A DNA stretch of 19,525 nt, taken from NCBI GenBank assembly GCA_030699205.1, contig JAUYJY010000040.1, forward strand, positions 1-19,525, in the 5' to 3' direction. Position numbers and translations under genes: made by a program. Position 1 is the stretch's first letter; each line of letters begins with the position of its first letter. The notes beneath the pieces are model-generated. The model made no database searches and was not told the origin of the DNA. It saw nothing but the letters and a program-made list of their open reading frames with translations. The DNA comes from Candidatus Pacearchaeota archaeon (GTDB lineage Archaea > Nanobdellota > Nanobdellia > Pacearchaeales > GW2011-AR1). Below are positions 13,206 through 19,525 of the stretch, piece by piece.

Positions 13206-14945
13206 TCAGTTATCTAATTCTTTTTTTAAATCATTTACAAAATCTAAGAATTTTATTCCAAATTTTGGTTTTTGCCCTCTTTGCCTTACTGCGAGAGTCT
13301 TTGATTTTTCTTCCTTGTCTCCTATGACAATAATATAATTTATTTTTAGGAGTTCTGCGTCTCTAATTTTTCCCTGAACTGTATCTGAACGCAAATCTGA
13401 ATCTATCTTTAATCCAGGGATTTTTTCTTTAAGCTGTAGTTCTAATTTTTCTGCTTCCTTTATATTTCTGTCTGTAAATGAAATTACTCTTATCTGTCTT
13501 GGAGAAAGCCACAAGGGAAGCAGACCTTGAGTTTTTTCTAAAAGAAAAGAAATCATTCTTTCTGTTGCTCCCGTTGAAGACCTATGAATTACCATGGGTC
13601 TTTGTTCAATATTTTTCTCGTCTTTATATGTCATATCGTAACGTTCAGGAAGAGCAAAGTCTACCTGAATCGTCAATAAAGTATCTTCTTTGCCATAAAC
13701 GTCTTTGTATTGCAAATCTAACTTGGGACCATAGAACGCGGCCTCTCCGTCTGCTTCTATATATTTTATTTTAATCTTGTCAAGTATTCTTTTCATCATG
13801 TCCTGCGATTTATTCCAAGCCTTAGGATTTTGGATATACTTTTCTTTATTTTTTTGATCCCATTTTGAAAACCTATACCAAATATGCTCTTCAATGCCTA
13901 ATTTTCTCATTACATATTTTATTAAATCTAAAGCTTCTATAAATTCCTGTTCAACTTGGTCTTCTCTGCAAATTATATGTGCATCGGCTAATGTAAACTG
14001 CCTTAATCTTGTTAAGCCCCGAAGTTCTCCTGACTGTTCGTTCCTAAATAAGCTTGCTATTTCGGCGTATTTTATTGGCAACTCTTTATAACTCCGGGGT
14101 TTTCTTTTATAGAGAATAAACTGAAATGGGCAAGTCATAGGTCTTAATGCAAATTTCTTTCCGCGAACATCCATTACGAACATATCGTTTTTGTAATGCT
14201 GCCAATGTCCTGATATTTTATATAAATCTGATTTTGCTAATACTGGTGTTGATGTATGTTTATATCCTCTTTTTATTTCTTCATCAACTATAAATCTTTC
14301 AATTTCCCTTTTTATTGTTGCACCTTCAGGAGTTAATAAAGGGAGTCCCCCTCCGACTACTTCATTTACCACATATAAATCTAAATCTCTCCCGAGTTCT
14401 ACATTGCTTTTCAAACCTTTGGGAGGTTTTTTGAAAGAAACTTTATTCCTTGACATTTTAGAAAGGAGTTCTTTAATGTCTATTTCTTCTTCGTGGATTT
14501 GGTTCTGAGAAAAAGAATCTGGTGATTTAAATTCCTTGGATAGTTCAGACAATGGATGTCCTTTCACTTTTAATTCAAGAGATTTGTAATATCCGAATGG
14601 TGCTCTTTCTACAATTTGGAACGATTTATTTTTTTTAAGAATTTTTTCAGCATCTAAAAGAAGATTTAATGCAATTTTTGGGGAAGCAAGATTTGATGAG
14701 AGGTGTGCGTATGGGTATAAAACAATGTTGTTTGCATTTACTTCTTTCGATGTTTTTTCTATTGCTTTTATTAGTTCTGATAATGTTTCTTTAGAATCCC
14801 CTTTTTCTATTGCTGTCAGGACTGCAAGACATTCAGTAACTTTGATTTCTGTTTGTGATTTTGCGTCTAGTTCTTCTGCATCCTTTACAGCTTTTTTTAA
14901 TGCCTTGAATTTTATATAATCGCAATGTAATGTTATTATTTTCAT
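13206..14945 (-). CDS. thrS: Threonyl-tRNA synthetase, archaeal type with N-terminal editing domain
   Basis: Class II synthetase for tRNA-Thr. Residues 1-135 are the archaeal D-Tyr-deacylase-like editing domain that removes mischarged serine (MKIITLHCDYIKFKALKKAV, YPYAHLSS at 77-84, RAPFGYYK at 114-121). The catalytic core follows. Zinc ligands are Cys272 (RPMTCPF), His323 (LADAHII) and His454 (VIHRSSTG). Motif 2 starts at Arg301 (FRNEQSGELRGLTRLRQF) and motif 3 is GATERMISFLLE (459-470). The C-terminal 100 residues are the HGTP anticodon-binding domain (SPRQIRVISFTD, SDLRSDTVQGKIRDAE, VIGDKE). 579 residues is complete for this form, with no damaged motif seen. TTTAAATA on the minus strand (14967-14974) is 25 bp before the ATG. 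It is divergent from the prenyl synthase gene. Confidence 0.96.
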   Translation of the reverse strand: MKIITLHCDYIKFKALKKAVKDAEELDAKSQTEIKVTECLAVLTAIEKGDSKETLSELIKAIEKTSKEVNANNIVLYPYAHLSSNLASPKIALNLLLDAEKILKKNKSFQIVERAPFGYYKSLELKVKGHPLSELSKEFKSPDSFSQNQIHEEEIDIKELLSKMSRNKVSFKKPPKGLKSNVELGRDLDLYVVNEVVGGGLPLLTPEGATIKREIERFIVDEEIKRGYKHTSTPVLAKSDLYKISGHWQHYKNDMFVMDVRGKKFALRPMTCPFQFILYKRKPRSYKELPIKYAEIASLFRNEQSGELRGLTRLRQFTLADAHIICREDQVEQEFIEALDLIKYVMRKLGIEEHIWYRFSKWDQKNKEKYIQNPKAWNKSQDMMKRILDKIKIKYIEADGEAAFYGPKLDLQYKDVYGKEDTLLTIQVDFALPERYDMTYKDEKNIEQRPMVIHRSSTGATERMISFLLEKTQGLLPLWLSPRQIRVISFTDRNIKEAEKLELQLKEKIPGLKIDSDLRSDTVQGKIRDAELLKINYIIVIGDKEEKSKTLAVRQRGQKPKFGIKFLDFVNDLKKELDN

Positions 14946-14966
14946 AGAGCAGAGAAGAGTGATGGT

Positions 14967-14974
14967 TATTTAAA
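14967..14974 (-). promoter_or_regulatory. TATA box of thrS
   Basis: TTTAAATA on the minus strand, centred 25 bp before the thrS ATG. The divergent prenyl synthase gene has TATA-like TCTATAATA at about 15000-15008, so the two promoters lie side by side in an 80 bp gap. Confidence 0.6.
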
Positions 14975-15025
14975 ATTATTCTTAAAAGACGTATTTTACT
15001 CTATAATAAGAACATTTAATAAGCA

Positions 15026-15928
15026 ATGGAAAGAAGTTTTTTTATGGAGTGGGTTGCAACAAATAAAAGGCTTTTGAAGTATATGAACCGTGCCCTTAGT
15101 GAGGACGGGAATAGGGATACTGTTGTTGCTGCCAGATATGTCGCCTTGAATACGAAGGCTAAACTTGTGAGGGGTGATATTGTGATAGCGGCAGCCAATG
15201 GATATGCAACTGCAAGAGAATACTCGGAAATTCTTAAGAGGGCTTTACCGATTGCATGTGCTATAGAGTATGTTCATGCAGCTAGTCTCATAGAGGATGA
15301 TATGACTGATAAATCTGAATTAAGAAGGAGTTTTCCTGCCTGCCATATTCGGTTTGGGGAAGATATTGCCCACAATGCAAGCCAACACCTTGTTCAAAGA
15401 GCTTATGAAATAATAGCAAGTGAAAGGACTCTCACTGATAAACAGAGAGTCGATATAATTATCAGAGCGTCAAAAGCAGGAAGAGAGATGACAATAGGGC
15501 AGGATAAAGATATAACTCAGAAAGGTCTGGAAACTCTTGAGGATGTTTTAAAAATGTATGAGCAAAAAACTGGTGCACTCATCGGAGCTGCGGCGGTCTC
15601 TGGGGGAATCGTTGGAGGCGCACCTCTTGGAGATGTTATATTATTAAATAGAATATGGAGGAGATGCGGAGTAGCATATCAAATAGGAGATGATCTTCTT
15701 GATGCTTTAGGCAGGGAAGAAAATATTGGAAAGCCTACGAATCAAGACCAAGGAAAACTGACAGTCATTCAAGCACTTGGAGGAAATATTGATAAGGTAA
15801 TGGCATTGAAAAAACGATTTGACGATATGGTGAAAGGTGATGTAGCAAAATTAAATGGAGAATACACATTGCTAAAAGAAATTATTTTTAAAATGGGGAG
15901 CAAGCATCAGGAGCTTATATCTGGGTAA
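15026..15928 (+). CDS. Trans-polyprenyl diphosphate synthase (GGPP/FPP synthase family)
   Basis: It condenses isopentenyl diphosphate with allylic diphosphates, in archaea to build the C20 or longer chains of ether lipids. The first Asp-rich motif is DDMTD at 91-95 followed by Arg100-Arg101. The second is GDDLLD with D222, D223 and D226. GQDKD (159-163) and QKTGALIGAA (180-189) are also canonical. Two changes stand out: the usual N-terminal GKRxRP, which holds the homoallylic pyrophosphate, reads TKAKLVRG (43-50), and the segment normally AGD is HNASQ (116-120). The enzyme may have altered kinetics, act with a partner subunit, or be diverging. An ATG at residue 7 is an alternative start. 300 residues is usual. 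It begins a run of plus-strand genes to 18780. Confidence 0.88.
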   Translation: MERSFFMEWVATNKRLLKYMNRALSEDGNRDTVVAARYVALNTKAKLVRGDIVIAAANGYATAREYSEILKRALPIACAIEYVHAASLIEDDMTDKSELRRSFPACHIRFGEDIAHNASQHLVQRAYEIIASERTLTDKQRVDIIIRASKAGREMTIGQDKDITQKGLETLEDVLKMYEQKTGALIGAAAVSGGIVGGAPLGDVILLNRIWRRCGVAYQIGDDLLDALGREENIGKPTNQDQGKLTVIQALGGNIDKVMALKKRFDDMVKGDVAKLNGEYTLLKEIIFKMGSKHQELISG

Positions 15929-15960
15929 TGTTACTACCAATTAGTTTAGTTTATAGAAAA

Positions 15961-15969
15961 CTTTAAAAG
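15961..15969 (+). promoter_or_regulatory. TATA box of the lysozyme-like gene
   Basis: CTTTAAAAG centred 26 bp before ATG 15991, supporting that start and an independent, leaderless transcript although the upstream gene ends only 62 bp away. Confidence 0.5.
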
Positions 15970-15990
15970 GGGGTTTTTAGGATATTTTAT

Positions 15991-16731
15991 ATGAAAAGAT
16001 TAACAAACTGGATTTTACTTGGTGCTTTGACACTTGGAGCTGGAATAAGAGCGGATAAATTTGGAGATGTCGTAGATGGGTGGTTTGGAGGAAGCAAAAG
16101 AGAGATTGAGATTACTGAGCCAAGAATAATTTTAGAGGAAAGGGTTAATCTGTATGTTAAACCAATTGTGGAAGCAGAAAAAAAAGATTATTCTGGAATT
16201 GCAAGACATATAGAAAATATGGAAGGCAGGAGAACAAAAGTTTATGACCCAAATAATGCGGATAATTTCGACGAGCCAACAATAGGGATTGGACATTATA
16301 TGGGAAGGGGAGACTCTAAAGAAACTTTCAGGGAGGTTTTGCCAGGGGTTAACTGGGACTCTGTTTATAGAGGGGAACTGGAATTGACGGACGATGAAGT
16401 TGATGTTTTATTCGCACATGACTTAGGCATTTATATTGAGAGAACAAGAAGGTTAATGCCCCATTTTGATAGTTATCCAGAATATTTGAAGACTACATTA
16501 GTTGATATGTCTTATCGAGGGGATTTAGTAGGAAGTCCAAAAACTAGAAAATTAATGAATGACGGCGATTTTTTTGGGGCAGCAAGAGAATACCTGAACA
16601 GCAGGGAGTATAGGGAATCTGTTAATGGAATGTTAGGAATAAAAAATAGGATGGAAGAGAATCAAAGAAATATGATTAGATGGGCGATGGAATTAAATAC
16701 AAAGGGCAAAAAAAGTAATATTCCTGATTAG
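15991..16731 (+). CDS. Secreted T4-type lysozyme-like glycoside hydrolase (GH24-like)
   Basis: The N-terminus (MKRLTNWILLGALTLGAGIR) looks like a signal peptide or weak anchor. A linker runs to about 65. Residues 68-235 follow the T4 lysozyme plan: helix IARHIENMEG with Glu78 at the catalytic acid position (T4 Glu11), VYDPNN with Asp86 (T4 Asp20), and PTIGIGHYMG with Thr97 (T4 Thr26). The long helical lobe follows (LTDDEVDVLFAHDLGIYIER, LKTTLVDMSYRGDLVGSPK, NDGDFFGAAREYLNSREY, closing helix to 235). All three catalytic positions are kept. Such enzymes cut peptidoglycan, which archaea lack, so a target in neighbouring bacteria is the natural inference. The N-terminal signal argues against a phage endolysin in a lysis cassette; no holin is seen. 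The stop is TAG, with TAA five codons on. Confidence 0.83.
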   Translation: MKRLTNWILLGALTLGAGIRADKFGDVVDGWFGGSKREIEITEPRIILEERVNLYVKPIVEAEKKDYSGIARHIENMEGRRTKVYDPNNADNFDEPTIGIGHYMGRGDSKETFREVLPGVNWDSVYRGELELTDDEVDVLFAHDLGIYIERTRRLMPHFDSYPEYLKTTLVDMSYRGDLVGSPKTRKLMNDGDFFGAAREYLNSREYRESVNGMLGIKNRMEENQRNMIRWAMELNTKGKKSNIPD

Positions 16732-16738
16732 AATAAGC

Positions 16739-16746
16739 TTTATATA
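16739..16746 (+). promoter_or_regulatory. TATA box that fixes the start of the receptor-like gene
   Basis: TTTATATA, centred 25-26 bp before ATG 16768. Starting at the upstream GTG (16762) would leave the wrong spacing, so ATG 16768 is preferred. Confidence 0.6.
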
Positions 16747-16767
16747 TAATATCCTCTTGCTGTGGGT

Positions 16768-18780
16768 ATGAAAATGAGGTTGGTTGTTTTGCTATTCGCA
16801 ACATTGATGTTTTTGCCTGCAATGTTTGCATCATTTGTTTCTGCGGAGATTTTTGTTGCTGAACTGGGAGGAGTGCATAATATTGGGGAGGAGTTGAGGG
16901 CAGATGTTAATTTAATTCCAAATATTCCAATTGCAAGCCATTTTACTGTAGATTTGATTTGCGGGGAAATAAGGACGGGGATATTTAATCAGTATTATAA
17001 TTTAAACGCAGGACAGCAGCAGAATGTTTTGGTAAACACTCAACTTGCAGATTCTTACTTTACAAAAATAGTTTTGTTAAATACGACTGCGAGTTCTACT
17101 TCGGGAAATTCTACTAACCTAACTAATTTAGCGAATACAAATCAAACTTATCAGTATATTCATTATAATAACTGCTATCTTGCAATGTCATTTGGTCCTG
17201 AAAATTCTGCGAGTAATGCGTTCCAGATTTCAAAGGATATTTTGATTGATATTGATTTAGGGGATAAATTTAATCCTGGAGATTCTGTAGAGGTTGCAGC
17301 GATTGCACAAAAGACAAGTGAATTGCCAGTTAATGGGTTTTTTGAAATTTTTGTTGATTCTTTGGGGCTTTATAAATCTGGAACGGTGAGCAATGGAAAT
17401 GTTGTTGGAGAATTTGTTATTCCAACAAATGCAAGGTCTGGGATACATAATCTAACTATGAGAGTTTACGAAACTAACTTTCTTGGAGAGATAACTAATG
17501 AGGGATTTTTTGATAAAGAGTTTAGGGTTAATCAGATTATGAAGGATTTACAAATACAAGTTAATTTAGTAAATATAAAACCAGAAGAAGATTTTATTTT
17601 TAGTGCAAATACCTATGACCAGGCAGGAGATATAATTTTAAGCGACATAAGTTTGGTTGTTTATGAACCTAAAGATTTTGTTTATTCTAAAAAATTAGTA
17701 AAATCCGGAGTGGAACAGAAGATTATTTTTGCATTAAATCAAACTCCGGGATATTGGAAAATTGAAGCTATTGCAGGAGATTTGATTAAAAGAAAATTGT
17801 TTTATCTTGAAGAACTTCCAAGAATTCAGACAAGCCTGATTAATGATACTTTAATTGTTAAAAATATTGGAAATGTTGATTATGAAGGACCTTTGGAAAT
17901 TACAATTGGTTCCGCTGTTGAAGTAAAGCACATTGATTTAAAAGTGGGGAGTGTTAAAAGGTTCAAGCTTTACGCTCCAGATGGAGATTATTCGGTGGGA
18001 GTTAATGATGGTTTGGGAGCACAGGTATTGGGAAATTCTTTCTTAACTGGAAATGCAGTTAGAATTAAGGATGTTGGAGCAGGATTTTCAGATACTTTGA
18101 AAAATCCATGGGTTTGGTGGCTTGCTATTCTCGTATTTATTTTGATTATTATTTATGTGCAAATAAAACGGCGTTTTATCGCCAAGAAGAAAGCAGTAAT
18201 GGAAGGAAAAAATCCATTTGATACAGGAATGTCAGATTCAATTGGAAGAGGAACAAAAGAAAATGCGTCGGTTATTGTTGTTAAGACGCAAAGCCAAGAC
18301 TCTGAACATACAACAAATACAATTAATAGGGCGATTGGGAGTGCAAAAGATTCTGGGGCTAAAGTGTATGTTGATGGAGATTACAAGATAATTATTCTCT
18401 CTCAAAAATTAACAAAGAGAATAGATAATGAGGTTGGTGCCGTTAAAATCGCAAGAAATATAGAAAGTATTTTGAGAGATCACAACAGGAGATATAGGGA
18501 CAAGATAAGCTTTGGAATCGGGGTGAATGATGGGGAGATCATAAGCGAGATTATTGAGAATAAATTTAAATTTACAACCACTGGAAACTTAATTTTAGGG
18601 GCTAAAAAAATTGCACAAATGCAAAAAGGAAATGTTTTGCTTTCGGAATCAATACATGGAAAGGTGGGAGGGGAAATAAAAACCCAAAAAACCTCCGATA
18701 ACTTCTGGGAGATTACAAGGGTTGTAGATAGACAGGGACATGAGGATTTTTTGAATAGATTTACTTCAAAGAGGAAGTGA
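16768..18780 (+). CDS. One-pass membrane protein with degenerate class III nucleotidyl cyclase-like domain
   Basis: A signal peptide (MKMRLVVLLFATLMFLPAMF, cut probably after SVSA) leads to an extracellular region of about 415 residues, made of beta-sandwich-like segments with many N-x-S/T sequons. FLTGNAV and then one membrane span (about 447-464, WVWWLAILVFILIIIYV) follow, with a basic stop-transfer KRRFIAKKK. The cytoplasmic part (about 498-650) follows the class III cyclase fold: SVIVVKTQ, a helix, VYVDGDYKIIIL, the helix VKIARNIESIL, ISFGIGVNDGEII, FKFTTTGNLILGAKKIAQ, GNVLLSESIHG. The first metal-binding Asp is replaced (KTQ), while the Asp of the GD turn remains, so catalysis is doubtful. 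It is probably a sensor or a nucleotide-binding relic. The GTG at 16762 would add two residues. 670 aa. Confidence 0.72.
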   Translation: MKMRLVVLLFATLMFLPAMFASFVSAEIFVAELGGVHNIGEELRADVNLIPNIPIASHFTVDLICGEIRTGIFNQYYNLNAGQQQNVLVNTQLADSYFTKIVLLNTTASSTSGNSTNLTNLANTNQTYQYIHYNNCYLAMSFGPENSASNAFQISKDILIDIDLGDKFNPGDSVEVAAIAQKTSELPVNGFFEIFVDSLGLYKSGTVSNGNVVGEFVIPTNARSGIHNLTMRVYETNFLGEITNEGFFDKEFRVNQIMKDLQIQVNLVNIKPEEDFIFSANTYDQAGDIILSDISLVVYEPKDFVYSKKLVKSGVEQKIIFALNQTPGYWKIEAIAGDLIKRKLFYLEELPRIQTSLINDTLIVKNIGNVDYEGPLEITIGSAVEVKHIDLKVGSVKRFKLYAPDGDYSVGVNDGLGAQVLGNSFLTGNAVRIKDVGAGFSDTLKNPWVWWLAILVFILIIIYVQIKRRFIAKKKAVMEGKNPFDTGMSDSIGRGTKENASVIVVKTQSQDSEHTTNTINRAIGSAKDSGAKVYVDGDYKIIILSQKLTKRIDNEVGAVKIARNIESILRDHNRRYRDKISFGIGVNDGEIISEIIENKFKFTTTGNLILGAKKIAQMQKGNVLLSESIHGKVGGEIKTQKTSDNFWEITRVVDRQGHEDFLNRFTSKRK

Positions 18781-18846
18781 TTGAGTTTGAATGTTTAAAG
18801 ATGAGTGTTAATGGTTTGATGAATACGCTGGTAACATAGGCCACCC

Positions 18847-19158
18847 CTAAACTTTCTTTAATTTTCCATTATCTAGGTAATATCCTTTGTATCCAACTTT
18901 CGCTTTGAATAAGTTTCTTAATGAAGATATTTTCTTTGGAGAAACGCCGGTTGTTTTTGCTGTTTTTATCAAATGTGCTTTTAAGCAGTTTGGAGGAACT
19001 TTTCCGCAATCTTGAAGAGTGTTGCGTAGAATAAAGAAATGCATTTCTTTTTTTATTTCGGCGGGAATATCTGATTTAAAAATAGCCTGAACACATGCCT
19101 GGCTTTTTACCGAATCTGGAAGTCCTTCGCGTCCAAGAGTTATTAGATTTTGCTTCAT
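18847..19158 (-). CDS. Small hypothetical protein (103 aa)
   Basis: Not recognised. It is a compact, mostly helical sequence with three Cys (in SQACVQA, LQDCGKV and PPNCLKA) and a short basic C-terminal strand pair (AKVGYKGYYLDNGKLKKV). The Cys spacing is too irregular to call a zinc finger. No signal peptide or membrane span. It converges on the receptor gene, with stops 66 bp apart, and is the last gene before the junction region. A TATA-like TAAATTTA (19187-19194) lies about 32 bp upstream. The stop is TAG; the frame would run 12 more codons to TAA. Confidence 0.6.
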   Translation of the reverse strand: MKQNLITLGREGLPDSVKSQACVQAIFKSDIPAEIKKEMHFFILRNTLQDCGKVPPNCLKAHLIKTAKTTGVSPKKISSLRNLFKAKVGYKGYYLDNGKLKKV

Positions 19159-19355
19159 TTTGATTAAAAAAAAGAGAAAAAGAAGCTAAATTTAGTTAGA
19201 AATAAATTTAGCAATCTTAGTTTTTTTAGTGTTCTTCTTATCCACTGAAAATAGATGCAAATTTATCATATCTTATTAAAGAGGTTATGATATTTAAAAC
19301 TTTTTGTTTTCTAGCCCGCAAATCAAATTACGTTTAACATATGCGATTAAGGAAA
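19159..19355. other. Gene-free approach to the junction
   Basis: AT-rich DNA holding the promoter of the 103-aa gene and a perfect 7 bp inverted repeat with a 15 bp spacer (19264-19270 with 19286-19292). A weak 4 bp pairing follows at 19317-19320 with 19342-19345 (21 bp spacer). No ORF is convincing. With 19356-19525 and 1-272 it forms the longest non-coding tract of the circle apart from 8312-8879. Confidence 0.5.
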
Positions 19356-19525
19356 GTTTTCTGCTAAGAAGATTTGAGAGGGGATATAGCAGAAAACAAA
19401 ATATAGATAATTCTGATAATTGGAACACTATTTGTCCAGAATTCTCTATCTGTACAATTCTGAAAACAATTGTGCTAATCAACAGAATTGTCCATATTTT
19501 GAACAGTTTTTTGTTCTTCCGCTAA
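19356..19525. repeat. Cluster of long-spacer inverted repeats at the contig junction
   Basis: Three inverted repeats follow each other. First: 19356-19365 with 19388-19397, a perfect 10 bp arm and 22 bp spacer. Second: 19405-19415 with 19437-19447, 10 of 11 matching, 21 bp spacer. Third: 19454-19462 with 19483-19491, a perfect 9 bp arm and 20 bp spacer. Their left arms begin exactly 49 bp apart. All three have CTG within the left arm and CAG within the right, while the rest of the arm differs but stays complementary. A fourth lies at 121-159 past the junction. Possible roles are an origin, a recombination site or an RNA; none can be assigned. Confidence 0.55.
19408..19525. repeat. Terminal direct repeat, right copy
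   Basis: Exact copy of positions 1-118. Joining the two copies places 19159-19407 directly upstream of 1-272 and makes one gene-free region of about 520 bp. One inverted repeat (left arm 19405-19415) straddles the left edge of this copy, so its complete form exists only here and not at the left end of the linear contig. Confidence 0.95.

Noticed and set aside
11737..18780. A cAMP signalling pair made of the CYTH protein and the cyclase-like receptor
   Set aside because: The CYTH family is often a triphosphatase, the receptor domain lacks a catalytic Asp, and the genes lie 4.5 kb apart. Nothing in the sequence links them.
19356..19491. CRISPR array
   Set aside because: There is no repeated direct sequence. 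Only the inverted geometry repeats, the spacers are 20-22 bp, and no cas genes are present.
19304..19525. Plus-strand ORF of 73 codons running to the contig end
   Set aside because: It begins with TTG without a promoter or ribosome binding site, has no protein-like composition, and lies across the inverted-repeat cluster. On the circle it stops at position 118.

Overview
The window reads as an AT-rich archaeal sequence, most likely from a DPANN lineage of the Pacearchaeota/Woesearchaeota (Nanoarchaeota) type. The grounds are archaeal-type GluRS and ThrRS (the latter with the archaeal N-terminal editing domain), three type IV pilins with class III signal peptides, a TrmB-family regulator, a prenyltransferase of the archaeal lipid type, and TATA boxes centred about 25-27 bp before many start codons, which implies leaderless mRNAs. 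Many of the remaining proteins are unrecognised. Taxonomy is inferred from these features, not from a search.

The first 118 bases (1-118) are repeated exactly as the last 118 (19408-19525). The simplest reading is a circular molecule of 19,407 bp cut open at an arbitrary place. I find no recognisable replication initiator, integrase, relaxase or partition gene. Either the replicon relies on unrecognised proteins or the chromosome, or the circle is an assembly loop over a short repeat. The gene-free junction region (19159-19525 joined to 1-272, about 520 bp on the circle) carries several inverted repeats with 9-11 bp arms and 19-22 bp spacers.

Layout. 273-845: charged hypothetical (-). 1066-3419: glutamyl-tRNA synthetase and a secreted or membrane-anchored repeat protein (-). 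3550-5852: a small gene with an in-frame amber codon (+), a coiled-coil protein (-) and a 512-residue unknown (+). 6077-7482: TrmB-like regulator (-) divergent from an unknown 179-residue protein (+). 7694-8311: SAM methyltransferase interrupted by an in-frame TAG (+). 8312-8879: gene-poor stretch with a GC-richer element and a hairpin-rich candidate RNA. 8880-10774: three paralogous pilins (+). 10928-11395: GNAT acetyltransferase (-). 11396-11736: gene-free, with a second copy of the GC-richer element and a cloverleaf-like fold. 11737-12282: CYTH protein (+). 12487-14945: unknown coiled-coil protein and threonyl-tRNA synthetase (-). 15026-18780: polyprenyl diphosphate synthase, secreted T4-type lysozyme, and a large receptor-like protein with a degenerate class III cyclase domain (+). 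18847-19158: small hypothetical (-).

Taken together the window mixes housekeeping genes (two aminoacyl-tRNA synthetases and an isoprenoid synthase) with a cell-surface set: pilins, a secreted lysozyme-like enzyme in a lineage without peptidoglycan, and a one-pass receptor with a cyclase-like domain. That fits a host-associated cell that contacts other microbes. The most notable points are the apparent 19.4 kb circle with housekeeping genes, the lysozyme, the cyclase-like receptor, the inverted-repeat cluster at the junction, and two in-frame TAG interruptions in otherwise intact genes.
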